From Halomonas urmiana (GTDB lineage Bacteria; Pseudomonadota; Gammaproteobacteria; Pseudomonadales; Halomonadaceae): DNA of 64,000 nucleotides. A program made the translations under genes and the position numbers. Where the stretch lies: NCBI RefSeq assembly GCF_005780185.1, contig NZ_VBUI01000002.1:62001-126000 (forward strand), in the 5' to 3' direction. This document shows positions 25,854-34,647 of this stretch, piece by piece. Every line of letters begins with the position of its first letter. The first letter of the stretch is position 1. The notes under the pieces were generated by a model. It searched no databases, had not been told where the DNA came from, and worked only from the letters and a program-made list of their open reading frames with translations.

Positions 25854-26762
25854 TCAGCGTGCCACGGGGCCGTCGCGCAGGGCGCGCTCGACCGCGTCGC
25901 GGGCGGGGATGCTCTCGGCGGCGCCCTCGACCTGCACACCCAGGGCGGCGGCCGTGGCGGCGAGCCTCAGGCAGTCGGTCACGCCCTGGCCCTCCTGCAG
26001 GGCCGTCATGTAGTAGCCGATGAAGGTATCGCCGGCCGCGGTGGTGTCCCGCGGCGCCACCGGCAGCGCCGGCTGGAAGTGGCGCTCCCCGCCGCCCTGG
26101 AACCAGGCGCCGTCGCCGCCCAGGGTCAGCACGGTATCGGTGTCCGGCAGCCGACGCGCCAGGCCCTCCAGCAGCGCCTCGGGAGCCGCGTCCTCGTCGA
26201 CACCGGCCAGCCAGGCCGCCTCGCCGCGGTTGACGAACAGCAGCCCGCAGCCCGAGAGGGGCAGCGACAGCACCTCGGCGCCCATGGGCGCGGGGTTGAA
26301 GGCGACCCGCAGCCCGCGCTCGGCGGCCTGCTCCAGCACCTGGGGCAGGGCGTTGGTCTCGTTCTGGGCCAGCAGCCAGTCGCCGGCGTGCGTGGCGTCG
26401 AGGCGCGAGGCGAGATCGTCCGCGTCGAAGCCATGGTTGGCCCCGGGAAACAGGATGATGGCGTTCTCGCCCTGATCATCGACCTGGATGACGGCATGGC
26501 CACTGGGCGCATCCACCAGCGCGATGCCGGCGACCTCCACGCCGGCCTCGCCGAGCAACGACCTGGCCCAGGCATCCCGATGGTTCAGGCGGCCCCAGTG
26601 GCTGACCCGGCCGCCGGCGCGGGCCATGGCCAGCGATTGGTTGGCGCCCTTGCCGCCGAGGCCGACACGGTAGTCACGGCTGGCCAGGGTCTCGCCGGGT
26701 CTCACCAGATGGGATACGCGATAGAAGTGATCGAGGTTGATGGACCCGAAATTGTGAAGCAT
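25854..26762 (-). CDS. rbsK: Ribokinase (PfkB family)
   Basis: 302 residues. PfkB signatures are GGKGANQSLAMARAG (about 38-52) and AAGDTFIGYY (about 244-253, with the catalytic Asp), with NPAPM in the middle. The protein phosphorylates D-ribose to ribose 5-phosphate. The start is ATG 26762 with AGAGGA before it; a TTG five codons earlier is unlikely. It lies 15 bp after the 2-hydroxyacid dehydrogenase and 32 bp before the nucleoside hydrolase, which makes a nucleoside/ribose salvage role the best guess. Another PfkB substrate, such as a nucleoside, cannot be excluded. Confidence 0.88.
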   Translation of the reverse strand: MLHNFGSINLDHFYRVSHLVRPGETLASRDYRVGLGGKGANQSLAMARAGGRVSHWGRLNHRDAWARSLLGEAGVEVAGIALVDAPSGHAVIQVDDQGENAIILFPGANHGFDADDLASRLDATHAGDWLLAQNETNALPQVLEQAAERGLRVAFNPAPMGAEVLSLPLSGCGLLFVNRGEAAWLAGVDEDAAPEALLEGLARRLPDTDTVLTLGGDGAWFQGGGERHFQPALPVAPRDTTAAGDTFIGYYMTALQEGQGVTDCLRLAATAAALGVQVEGAAESIPARDAVERALRDGPVAR

Positions 26763-26777
26763 GTCGTCCTCTTGCAA

Positions 26778-27713
26778 TCAGTCGGCCTGCCAGTGGCGCA
26801 GGTTGTCGGCGGTCAGGGACACGATGCGCTGGCGAGCCTCGGGGGTGATCCAGGCATTGTGGGGGGTGACGATCAGGTTGAGCGGCTCGTTCAGGGCATC
26901 GAGCAGCGGATGGCCGTCGCGAGGCGGCTCCGTTGGCAGCACATCGACCGCGAGCCCGCCGAGGCGCGCCTCGCGCAGGGCCGCCAGGGCGGCCTGCTCG
27001 TCGATGATGCCGCCCCGCGCGCAATTGATCAGCAGGGTGCCGGGCTTCAGCGTCGCCAGCAGACCGGCGTCGACCAGGTGCCGGGTGGCCTCGGTGAGCG
27101 GGCAGTGCAGGCTGATCACGTCCGCCGCGGGGGCGAGCTCACGCAGGCCCGGACGGCGGTCGTGAGCCTCGTTGCCGGGACGGGCCGCGAAGTCGACGTG
27201 CATGCCGAAGGCCTGGGCGAGGCGAGCCACCTTGGAGCCCAGCTCCCCCTGACCGACGATCACCAGGCGCTTGCCCTCCAGCTGCAGGGTGGTGTGATCC
27301 ATCAGGCAGAAGAAGGGACTCTCGCCCCAGCGGCCCTCGGCCACGTCGCGCTGATAGCGGGGCAGGCGGGTCGCCAGGGCGAGCATCAGCATCAGGGTGT
27401 GCTGGGCCACGCTGGCGGTGCCGTAGGCGGTGACGTTGCGCACGGCGATGCCCAGGCGCTCGGCGGCGGCCATGTCGATGTTGTTGGTGCCGGTGGCCAA
27501 CACGCAGATCAGCTTCAGCCCGGGCAGCGCCGCAAGAGTGTCACCGTCGAGTACCACCTTGTTGACGATGGCGACCTCGGCACCGGCGAGGCGCGAGGCG
27601 ATCTGCTCGCAGGCACTGGACTCATGCACGTCCAGGGCGTCGAGATGCTGGCGAATCGGGGTCAGGTCGATGCCTGGCCCGAGGCTGGCGGCGTCGAGAA
27701 TGACGGCTTTCAT
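26778..27713 (-). CDS. D-2-hydroxyacid dehydrogenase (glycerate/hydroxypyruvate reductase-like)
   Basis: 311 residues of the D-isomer-specific 2-hydroxyacid dehydrogenase family. The NAD site is VIVGQGELGSKVARLAQAFG (about 150-170). Catalytic Arg is in LINCARGGIIDE, Glu in DVLPTEPP and His in VTPHNAWIT. The order of motifs and the FFCLMDHTTLQLEGK segment resemble HprA-type glycerate dehydrogenases. AAGGAA precedes the ATG at 27713. It is the first gene of an apparent operon with ribokinase and nucleoside hydrolase; how a hydroxyacid enzyme fits ribose salvage is not clear. Confidence 0.88.
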   Translation of the reverse strand: MKAVILDAASLGPGIDLTPIRQHLDALDVHESSACEQIASRLAGAEVAIVNKVVLDGDTLAALPGLKLICVLATGTNNIDMAAAERLGIAVRNVTAYGTASVAQHTLMLMLALATRLPRYQRDVAEGRWGESPFFCLMDHTTLQLEGKRLVIVGQGELGSKVARLAQAFGMHVDFAARPGNEAHDRRPGLRELAPAADVISLHCPLTEATRHLVDAGLLATLKPGTLLINCARGGIIDEQAALAALREARLGGLAVDVLPTEPPRDGHPLLDALNEPLNLIVTPHNAWITPEARQRIVSLTADNLRHWQAD

Positions 27714-27788
27714 GGCAGGTTCCTTGTCGAGGCGGCCGCGTCGGATGTCGGGTCCTGCCGGGGCTGGGCCTGGCAGGGCGCGGCAGGC

Positions 27789-27794
27789 TATAAT
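27789..27794 (+). promoter_or_regulatory. Candidate -10 element for the fmdB-aspS transcript
   Basis: A consensus TATAAT stands alone in the GC-rich 210-bp divergent region, about 130 bp before the fmdB-like ATG. No convincing -35 lies 16-18 bp upstream, so it may need an activator or be fortuitous. Confidence 0.3.
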
Positions 27795-27923
27795 ACCCGG
27801 CTTTCGAGGCAGGCTTGGATTATCCGCGGGCCGGCCCTATATCGTACCGCGCCAGCGCGCCCGGCGAATGCCCGGCCAGCGCTTGCCCCATGGGACATGA
27901 CAGATATCGGGAGTGAGCAAACC

Positions 27924-28184
27924 ATGCCCATCTACGAATACGAGTGCAAGGCCTGCGGCCACCGCCTGGAGAAGCTGCAGAAGATCAGCGCCGCGCCGCT
28001 GACGGACTGCCCGGCCTGCGAAGCGGCCGAGCTCAGCCGCCTGATCTCCGCGGCGGGCTTCCGCCTGGCCGGCGGCGGCTGGTACGAGACCGATTTCAAG
28101 ACCGGCAGCAAGAAGAATCTGGCCGGCGGCAGCGAGGGCGGCCAGACCGCCGCGGCACCCGGCAAGGACGGAGCGGTCGCCTGA
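27924..28184 (+). CDS. FmdB-type zinc ribbon protein
   Basis: 86 residues. [20 protein letters not shown] is the classic FmdB start, with CxxC at about 8-11 and the second CPAC at about 32-35 forming a zinc ribbon. The C terminus is a low-complexity Gly/Ala tail. FmdB-family proteins are regulators or small zinc proteins of unclear function. The position directly before aspS, 50 bp away, is common in pseudomonads and related bacteria. Confidence 0.9.
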   Translation: MPIYEYECKACGHRLEKLQKISAAPLTDCPACEAAELSRLISAAGFRLAGGGWYETDFKTGSKKNLAGGSEGGQTAAAPGKDGAVA

Positions 28185-28234
28185 GCCGCCCGCGCTGCCT
28201 TTTCACCACTTCACGCAACGGAACAGGATACGAC

Positions 28235-30016
28235 ATGCGCAGCCATTATTGCGGCCAGCTCAACGAGACCCTGGTGGACCAGACGGTCACCCTGTGCGGC
28301 TGGGTCCATCGCCGCCGTGACCACGGGGGCGTCATCTTCCTCGACATGCGCGATCGTGACGGCATCGCCCAGGTCGTGGTGGACCCCGACACCGCCGAGG
28401 CCTTCGCCAATGCCGACCGCGCTCGCAGCGAGTACGTGCTGCGCATCCAGGGCCGGATCCGGCTGCGCCCGGAAGGCACCCAGAACCCGAACATGCCCAC
28501 CGGCCTGATCGAGGTGCTGGCCAAGGAGGTCGAGGTCCTCAACACCGCCGCCACGCCGCCGTTCCAGCTCGACGAGCACGGCAAGGTGGGCGAGGAGGTA
28601 CGCCTCAAGCACCGCTACATCGACCTGCGCCGCCCGGAGATGATCGACAAGCTGCGTCTGCGCTCGAGGATCTCCCACAGCGTGCGCGCCTTCCTCGAGG
28701 GGCAGGGCTTTCTCGACATCGAGACCCCAATCCTGACTCGCGCCACCCCCGAGGGCGCCCGCGACTACTTGGTGCCGAGCCGCACCCATCCGGGCAGCTT
28801 CTTCGCCCTGCCGCAGTCGCCGCAGCTATTCAAGCAGCTGCTGATGGTGTCCGGTTTCGATCGCTACTACCAGATCGCCAAGTGCTTTCGCGACGAGGAC
28901 CTGCGCGCCGACCGCCAGCCTGAGTTCACCCAGATCGACATCGAGGCCTCCTTCGTCGAAGAGGAGGACATCATGGGGATCACCGAGTCGATGATCCGCC
29001 AGCTCTTCAAGGAGGTGCTGGACGTCGAGCTGCCCGATTTCCCGCGCATGCCCTACGCCGAGGCCATGAGCCGCTTCGGTTCCGACAAGCCGGACCTGCG
29101 CATCCCGCTGGAGCTCACCGACGTCGACGACCTGATGAAGGACGTCGACTTCAAGGTCTTCTCCGGCCCGGCCAACGCCGATGACGGCCGCGTGGCCGCC
29201 CTCAAGGTGACCGGCGGTGCCAAGCTGTCGCGCAAGGAGATCGACGAGTACACCAAGTTCGTAGGCATCTACGGTGCCCGCGGCCTGGCCTGGATCAAGG
29301 TCAACGAGCGGGCGAAGGGCCTCGAGGGCCTGCAGTCGCCGATCGTCAAGTTCATGGAAGGCGTCGTCGAGTCGCTGCTCGACCGCGTCGGTGCCGAGGA
29401 TGGCGACATCATCTTCTTCGGCGCGGACAAGGCACGCATCGTCAACGAGGCCCTGGGTGCGCTTCGCGTCCGTCTCGGCGAGGACCTGGACCTCTACACC
29501 GCCGAGTGGTCGCCGCTGTGGGTGGTCGACTTCCCGATGTTCGAGGAGGACGGCAACGCGCGCCTGCAGGCGCTGCACCACCCATTCACCGCGCCGTCCT
29601 GCGACGTCGAGACGCTCAAGTCCCACCCGGTCGGGGCGCTCTCGCGCGCCTATGACATGGTGCTCAACGGCACCGAACTCGGCGGCGGCTCGATCCGTAT
29701 CCACGACCAGGCGATGCAGCATACCGTCCTCGAGGTGCTGGGCATCGACCAGGAGGAGGCCCGCGAGAAATTTGGCTTCCTGCTCGACGCCCTGCAGTAC
29801 GGCGCACCGCCCCACGGCGGCCTGGCCTTCGGCCTCGACCGCCTGGTGATGCTGATGAGCGGGGCGAAGACCATCCGCGAGGTGATCGCCTTCCCGAAGA
29901 CCCAGAGCGCGTCCTGCCTGCTGACCGAGGCGCCGGGCGAGGTGAGCGCCGAGCAGCTCAAGGAGCTCAACATTCGCCTGCGCCAGAAGGCCAAGGCCGA
30001 GGGCGCCGGCGAGTAG
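28235..30016 (+). CDS. aspS: Aspartyl-tRNA synthetase, probably non-discriminating
   Basis: 593-residue bacterial class II synthetase. It has an N-terminal anticodon-binding OB fold (1-105), the catalytic core with motif 2 [20 protein letters not shown], an inserted GAD domain, and motif 3 [13 protein letters not shown]. Residues His30 (in RRRDHGG) and Gly81 (in RPEGTQNPN) are the pair I recall as typical of the Pseudomonas aeruginosa enzyme that also charges tRNA-Asn. If so, Asp-tRNA-Asn would be repaired by GatCAB. The ATG at 28235 was chosen by the N-terminal [12 protein letters not shown] terminator follows. Confidence 0.96.
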   Translation: MRSHYCGQLNETLVDQTVTLCGWVHRRRDHGGVIFLDMRDRDGIAQVVVDPDTAEAFANADRARSEYVLRIQGRIRLRPEGTQNPNMPTGLIEVLAKEVEVLNTAATPPFQLDEHGKVGEEVRLKHRYIDLRRPEMIDKLRLRSRISHSVRAFLEGQGFLDIETPILTRATPEGARDYLVPSRTHPGSFFALPQSPQLFKQLLMVSGFDRYYQIAKCFRDEDLRADRQPEFTQIDIEASFVEEEDIMGITESMIRQLFKEVLDVELPDFPRMPYAEAMSRFGSDKPDLRIPLELTDVDDLMKDVDFKVFSGPANADDGRVAALKVTGGAKLSRKEIDEYTKFVGIYGARGLAWIKVNERAKGLEGLQSPIVKFMEGVVESLLDRVGAEDGDIIFFGADKARIVNEALGALRVRLGEDLDLYTAEWSPLWVVDFPMFEEDGNARLQALHHPFTAPSCDVETLKSHPVGALSRAYDMVLNGTELGGGSIRIHDQAMQHTVLEVLGIDQEEAREKFGFLLDALQYGAPPHGGLAFGLDRLVMLMSGAKTIREVIAFPKTQSASCLLTEAPGEVSAEQLKELNIRLRQKAKAEGAGE

Positions 30017-30042
30017 GCCTCGCCGCCCGGCCCAGCACCACC

Positions 30043-30068
30043 CCACCGGCGCCCCAGGGCGCCGGTGG
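30043..30068 (+). terminator. Hairpin after aspS
   Basis: CCACCGGCGCC-CCAG-GGCGCCGGTGG is a perfect 11-bp stem with a 4-nt loop, 26 bp after the aspS stop. There is no T-run, but the stem is very strong. Confidence 0.7.
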
Positions 30069-30125
30069 CGTATCATGCTCTTTCAACCGGATTGTTGCTG
30101 CGGCAATGCTCGGGGCTCATCCGGC

Positions 30126-30210
30126 GGCAAGCCTTCGAGGAGGCGCTGTAAACCCCTCCCTGGGCGCTACCGACGCCATCCCTGGCGTAGGACCTCCTCT
30201 TCGGCTTGCC
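30126..30210. repeat. REP-like palindromic intergenic element
   Basis: An outer arm GGCAAGCC-ttcg-AGGAGG (30126-30143) pairs with CCTCCT-cttc-GGCTTGCC (30193-30210), broken by a 4-nt internal loop. Inside lie an ACGCCA-TCCC-TGGCGT hairpin (30173-30188) and a TGTAAACCCCTCCCTGGGCG core. The composite fold is about 85 nt. The core resembles intergenic repeats I recall from halomonads and pseudomonads, so it is probably one copy of a dispersed family. It sits in the 255-bp gap between aspS and yebC, where E. coli has nudB. Confidence 0.6.
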
Positions 30211-30271
30211 CCCGGCTCCCCTCGCTGCACGTGGCGACACCAACGTTGTTTTATTCGACTGGGAGGTTGCC

Positions 30272-31024
30272 ATGGCCGGCCATAGCAAATGGGCCAACAT
30301 CAAGCACCGCAAGGCGGCCCAGGACGCCAAGCGGGGCAAGATCTTCAACAAGCTGATCCGCGAGCTCACGGTCGCCGCCCGGCAGGGAGGAGGCGAGCCC
30401 GAGGACAACCCGCGCCTGCGCGCCGCCATCGACAAGGCGCTGGCCAGCAACATGCCCAAGGACACCGTCCAGCGGGCGGTGGATCGCGGCGCCGGCCACA
30501 CCGACGGCGACGAGATGGAGGAAATCGTCTACGAGGGCTACGGCCCCGAGGGGGTCGCGGTACTGGTCGAGGCGATGACCGATAATCGCAACCGGACTGT
30601 CTCCGAGGTGCGACACGCCTTCAACAAGCAGGGTGGCAACCTCGGCACCTCCGGCTCGGTGGCCTTCCTGTTCCACAAGCAGGGGCGCCTGACGCTGCCG
30701 GCAGGCGTCGAGGAAGAGGCCGCTATGGAGGCCACGCTCGCCGCCGAGCCTGAGGAGATCGAGACCCTCGAGGACGGCCGGCTCGAGGTGGTGACCACCC
30801 CAGAGCGCTTCGGCGCGGTCAAGGACGCCCTGGTCGAGGCGGGCATTGCTCCCGAGGCCAGCGACGTCGGGCTCTTCCCGGACACCTACACCCGCATCGA
30901 CGATGTCGATCTCGGACGACGCGTCCTCCAGCTGGTCGATCGACTCGAGGACCTGGACGATGTGCAGAATGTTTACACCAATGCGGACTTCGACGATGCC
31001 ATCATGGACGAATTACACAGTTGA
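30272..31024 (+). CDS. yebC: YebC/PmpR family transcription factor or translation helper
   Basis: 250 residues with the invariant N terminus [20 protein letters not shown] and later [13 protein letters not shown]. YebC-family proteins were described as DNA-binding regulators (PmpR), and some members help ribosomes through polyproline stretches. GGGAGG precedes the ATG. The yebC-ruvC order is conserved in gammaproteobacteria; ruvC begins 59 bp later. Confidence 0.96.
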   Translation: MAGHSKWANIKHRKAAQDAKRGKIFNKLIRELTVAARQGGGEPEDNPRLRAAIDKALASNMPKDTVQRAVDRGAGHTDGDEMEEIVYEGYGPEGVAVLVEAMTDNRNRTVSEVRHAFNKQGGNLGTSGSVAFLFHKQGRLTLPAGVEEEAAMEATLAAEPEEIETLEDGRLEVVTTPERFGAVKDALVEAGIAPEASDVGLFPDTYTRIDDVDLGRRVLQLVDRLEDLDDVQNVYTNADFDDAIMDELHS

Positions 31025-31083
31025 AAGCGGGCACCAGGGAGGAGCTGCATGAAGGCTAGCCGGAGCGCCGCGGATGGCGGTCG

Positions 31084-31623
31084 ATGCTGATCCTGGGCAT
31101 CGACCCCGGCTCGCGGATCACCGGCTACGGGGTGCTGGACGTCACCACCCCGACGCCGCGCTACGTGGCCAGCGGCTGCATCCGCATCCAGGCCGACGAC
31201 CTGGCGCAGCGGCTGGCCCAGGTCTACGCCGGCGTCAGCGAGCTGATCGCCGTGCATGCCCCGGGCGAGTTCGCCATCGAGCAGGTGTTCATGTCGAAGA
31301 ACGCCGACTCCGCCCTGAAGCTCGGCCAGGCGCGCGGTTCGGCGATCGTCTGCGCCGCCAACCACGGCCTGCCGGTCAGCGAGTATGGCCCGCGGCAGAT
31401 CAAGCAGGCGGTCACCGGCGGCGGCGCCGCCGACAAGGCCCAGGTGCAGCACATGGTGACGGCCATCCTCGGGCTCTCGGCCACCCCCCAGGCCGACGCC
31501 GCCGATGCCCTGGCCATCGCCCTGACCCATGCCCATGCGCGGCTGGGGCTGCTCAACAAGGGCAGCTTCGGCGGTCATCGCAGCCGCCGCAAGGCCAACA
31601 CCTGGCGGGATTTTCGCCCCTGA
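31084..31623 (+). CDS. ruvC: Holliday junction resolvase RuvC
   Basis: 179 residues. It cleaves Holliday junctions after RuvAB branch migration. The first catalytic Asp is in [17 protein letters not shown], Glu in [11 protein letters not shown], and the acidic pair in [15 protein letters not shown]. The ATG at 31084 has only a weak ribosome binding site, but the N terminus matches the family exactly. It is the first of the ruvC-ruvA-ruvB set, with 140 bp to ruvA. Confidence 0.97.
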   Translation: MLILGIDPGSRITGYGVLDVTTPTPRYVASGCIRIQADDLAQRLAQVYAGVSELIAVHAPGEFAIEQVFMSKNADSALKLGQARGSAIVCAANHGLPVSEYGPRQIKQAVTGGGAADKAQVQHMVTAILGLSATPQADAADALAIALTHAHARLGLLNKGSFGGHRSRRKANTWRDFRP

Positions 31624-31763
31624 GCGAGTCGTCAGGCAGCGACGTCCGGGCCGCGTCGAACGCTGTTCTCGCGGGCTGGCAAGCCACCCGGGCGAACAGT
31701 ATAGTGGCCGGTGACGGCCTCCGGGCCGCCCAGGACTCCAACCCCAAGGGATAGCACATTTCC

Positions 31764-32378
31764 ATGATCGGACGCCTGCGAGGCACCCTGCTCGAGAAAC
31801 AGCCACCCTGGATGGTGGTGGACGTGGCCGGCGTCGGCTACGAACTGGAAGCCTCCATGACCACCCTGGTGGCCATGCCCGGCACCGGCGAGTCGGTATC
31901 GCTCTATACCCACCTGACCATCCGCGACGACGCCCACCTGCTCTACGGCTTCGCCCGCGAGCAGGAACGTGCGCTGTTCCGCGCCCTGATCAAGGTCAAT
32001 GGCATTGGCCCCAAGCTCGCCCTCGGCATCCTCTCCGGCATGGACGAGGAGGCGTTCATCCGCTGCGTGATGGACGACGACGCCAAGGCGCTGACGCGCC
32101 TGCCGGGGGTCGGCAAGAAGACCGCCGAGCGGCTGATCATCGAGATGCGCGACCGCTTCCCCCACTGGCAGCAGCCCGGCGAGCTGGCCGTGGGTCTGGA
32201 GGGCTCGCCCGGCAGCGCGCCGGTCGCCGCGGCCGACCCCGTCGCCGACGCCGAGGCGGCGCTGGTCAGCCTGGGCTACAAGCCCGCCGAGGCCACCCGC
32301 ATGCTGGTCGGCCTCGAGGAGGCCGAGTCCACCGAGGCCATGATCAAGGCGGCGCTGAGTCGCCGCCTGGCGGGGTGA
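31764..32378 (+). CDS. ruvA: Holliday junction branch migration protein RuvA
   Basis: 204 residues. The N-terminal OB domain (MIGRLRGTLLEK) and two helix-hairpin-helix motifs in the middle (VNGIGPKLALGIL and LPGVGKKTAERLIIEMRDR) grip the four-way junction. The C-terminal domain (ALVSLGYKPAEATRML) contacts RuvB. AAGGGA lies before the ATG. The linker carries extra Pro/Gly/Ala residues, which is normal variation. Confidence 0.97.
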   Translation: MIGRLRGTLLEKQPPWMVVDVAGVGYELEASMTTLVAMPGTGESVSLYTHLTIRDDAHLLYGFAREQERALFRALIKVNGIGPKLALGILSGMDEEAFIRCVMDDDAKALTRLPGVGKKTAERLIIEMRDRFPHWQQPGELAVGLEGSPGSAPVAAADPVADAEAALVSLGYKPAEATRMLVGLEEAESTEAMIKAALSRRLAG

Positions 32379-32413
32379 GCCGATGCCGTCGCCGTTTCTC
32401 CACCTGACACCGG

Positions 32414-33445
32414 ATGGCCGCCATGCTCGAGAGTGACCGCCTGATCGCCGCCGACGCCCGGGAGGGTGAAGGCGAGGGCAGTGTCGACCATACCATCCGC
32501 CCCAAGCGCCTGGCCGACTACATCGGCCAGCCCCGGGTGCGCGAGCAGCTCGACATCTTCATCAGCGCCGCTCGCGGCCGCGAGGAGAGCCTCGATCATA
32601 CCCTGGTGTTCGGTCCGCCGGGGCTCGGCAAGACGACGCTGGCCAACATCATCGCCGCCGAGATGGGGGTCGGCCTCAAGTCGACCTCCGGGCCGGTGCT
32701 CGAGCGGGCGGGGGATCTCGCCGCCATGCTCACCAACCTGCAGCCCGGCGACGTGTTGTTCATCGACGAGATTCACCGCCTCTCGCCGGTGGTCGAGGAG
32801 ATCCTCTATCCCGCCATGGAGGATTTCCAGCTCGACATCGTGATCGGCGAGGGGCCGGCGGCGCGCTCGATCAAACTCGACCTGCCGCCCTTCACCCTGG
32901 TCGGGGCGACCACCCGGGCGGGCCTTCTGACCTCGCCGCTGCGCGACCGCTTCGGCATCGTGCAGCGCCTGGAGTTCTACAGCATCGACGAGCTGACCGA
33001 GATCGTCGCCCGCTCCTCGCACCTGCTGGGCGTCGAGAGCGATCGTGAGGGCGCCCAGGAGGTTGCGCGCCGTTCCCGCGGTACCCCGCGCATCGCCAAC
33101 CGGCTGCTGCGTCGGGTGCGCGACTTTGCCCAGGTGCGCGCCGAGGGGCGGGTCGATGCCGAAATCGCCGACCGGGCGCTGAACATGCTGCACGTCGACC
33201 ACCACGGGCTCGATCACATGGACCGCCGCCTGCTGCTGGCGATGATCGAGAAGTTCGACGGCGGCCCGGTGGGCATCGACTCCTTGGCCGCGGCCATCGG
33301 CGAGGAGCGCGACACCATCGAGGACGTGATCGAACCCTACCTGATCCAGCAGGGTCTGATGATGCGCACCGCCCGGGGGCGGGTGGTGACCCGCCAGGCC
33401 TGGGCCCATTTCGACCTGGCGCCGCATGAACGGGCGCCTGAGTAG
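32414..33445 (+). CDS. ruvB: Holliday junction branch migration ATPase RuvB
   Basis: 343-residue AAA+ ring motor. Walker A is [12 protein letters not shown] (about 65-76), Walker B is [11 protein letters not shown] (about 116-126), sensor 1 is GATTRAG, and the Arg finger is in [14 protein letters not shown]. The C-terminal winged helix ends in [15 protein letters not shown] 32414 and ATG 32423 are both possible starts; the first gives the longer usual N terminus. The tolQ start follows 49 bp later, without the ybgC gene usually found between them. Confidence 0.97.
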   Translation: MAAMLESDRLIAADAREGEGEGSVDHTIRPKRLADYIGQPRVREQLDIFISAARGREESLDHTLVFGPPGLGKTTLANIIAAEMGVGLKSTSGPVLERAGDLAAMLTNLQPGDVLFIDEIHRLSPVVEEILYPAMEDFQLDIVIGEGPAARSIKLDLPPFTLVGATTRAGLLTSPLRDRFGIVQRLEFYSIDELTEIVARSSHLLGVESDREGAQEVARRSRGTPRIANRLLRRVRDFAQVRAEGRVDAEIADRALNMLHVDHHGLDHMDRRLLLAMIEKFDGGPVGIDSLAAAIGEERDTIEDVIEPYLIQQGLMMRTARGRVVTRQAWAHFDLAPHERAPE

Positions 33446-33494
33446 CGCACGTTTCCTTCCCTTTCCTGACCGACCAAGACCGACGAGGATGCCC

Positions 33495-34184
33495 GTGAAC
33501 GACTCCCTGTCCATACCCCACCTGATCATGAACGCCAGCGGCGTGGTGCAGGCGGTGATGCTGATCCTGATGATCGGCTCGCTACTCTCCTGGGTGGTGA
33601 TCTTCCAGCGCACCTTCGTGATGCGTCGTGCCCGCAAGGCGCATCGCCGCTTCGAGGACCGCTTCTGGTCCGGTGTCGACCTCAACGAGCTCTACCGGGA
33701 GACGCCGGCCGAGCAGGAGACCCTGGGCGCCGAGCATGTCTTCCGCTCGGGCTTTCGCGAATTCAACCGCCTGCTGGCCAAGACCCGCAGTCCCCAGGCG
33801 ATCCTCGAGGGTGTCCAGCGCAGCATGCGCGTGGCCTGGTCTCGGGAGGAGGATCGCCTGAACCTGCACCTGGTGTTCCTGGCCACGGTCGCCTCGGCGA
33901 GCCCCTACATCGGGCTGTTCGGCACCGTCTGGGGCATCATGGGCTCCTTCCAGTCGCTCTCCATGGCCCAGCAGGCGACGCTTGCCACCGTGGCGCCCTG
34001 GATCGCCGAGGCGCTGATCGCCACCGCCATGGGCCTGTTCGCCGCCATTCCCGCGGTGATCTTCTACAACCGGCTCTCGGCCGAGTCCGGCCGGCTGCTG
34101 GGCAAGTACGAGGACTTCGCCGAGGAGTTCCACTCCATCCTGCACCGCAACCTGCAGGGCCGGACCGACGCCGGCGCCGACTGA
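33495..34184 (+). CDS. tolQ: Tol-Pal system proton channel subunit TolQ
   Basis: 229 residues of the ExbB/TolQ/MotA family. Three membrane helices lie at about 15-37, 135-158 and 170-192, with the conserved FLATVASASPYIGLFGTVWG and FAAIPAVIFYNR. With TolR it uses the proton motive force to drive TolA and the outer-membrane constriction at division. The start is read as GTG 33495, with GAGGA five bases before it. ATG 33489 two codons earlier is also possible but would overlap that site. Confidence 0.95.
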   Translation: MNDSLSIPHLIMNASGVVQAVMLILMIGSLLSWVVIFQRTFVMRRARKAHRRFEDRFWSGVDLNELYRETPAEQETLGAEHVFRSGFREFNRLLAKTRSPQAILEGVQRSMRVAWSREEDRLNLHLVFLATVASASPYIGLFGTVWGIMGSFQSLSMAQQATLATVAPWIAEALIATAMGLFAAIPAVIFYNRLSAESGRLLGKYEDFAEEFHSILHRNLQGRTDAGAD

Positions 34185-34197
34185 GGGAGAGGCCATC

Positions 34198-34638
34198 ATG
34201 CTGGGACCCTTCAATCGTGCTGGACGCCGCCGCCCCATGGGCGAGATCAACGTCGTGCCATTCATCGACGTCATGCTGGTACTGCTGGTGATCTTCATGA
34301 TCACCGCCCCGATGCTCACCCAGGGCGTGCAGGTCGATCTGCCCCAGGTCACCTCCGAACCCATCGAGGAGACCGAGGATCGCGACCCCATCGTCGTCTC
34401 GGTGGACAAGGACGGCCAGTACTACATCACCCTCGGCGGCGACGAGTCGCCAGTCAGCCTGGACGAGGTCAGCGAGCGGCTGATCATCCTGCTCGACCGC
34501 CAGCCGGGCACCCCGGTGATGGTGCGCGGCGATCGCAACGTGCCCTACGGCCAGGTAGTCACCCTGATGAGCACCCTGCAGACCGCTGGAGTGAGCAACG
34601 TCGGGCTGATCTCGGAACCGCCCCCCGGGGACCGTTGA
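34198..34638 (+). CDS. tolR: Tol-Pal system protein TolR
   Basis: 146 residues of the ExbD/TolR family. It has one N-terminal membrane helix (about 18-38) with the proton-relay Asp in VPFIDVMLVLLVIFMIT, and a periplasmic domain ending with VTLMSTLQTAGVSNVGLI. AGGGAGAGG precedes the ATG. It lies 13 bp after tolQ and 9 bp before tolA, in one operon. Confidence 0.97.
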   Translation: MLGPFNRAGRRRPMGEINVVPFIDVMLVLLVIFMITAPMLTQGVQVDLPQVTSEPIEETEDRDPIVVSVDKDGQYYITLGGDESPVSLDEVSERLIILLDRQPGTPVMVRGDRNVPYGQVVTLMSTLQTAGVSNVGLISEPPPGDR

Positions 34639-34647
34639 GGAGCGCCC

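Noticed and set aside
26079-27923. Long plus-strand frame antisense to ribokinase and the hydroxyacid dehydrogenase, running into the fmdB-like gene
   Set aside because: Only the last 86 codons (from 27924) are a recognisable protein; the rest mirrors two well-supported minus-strand genes.
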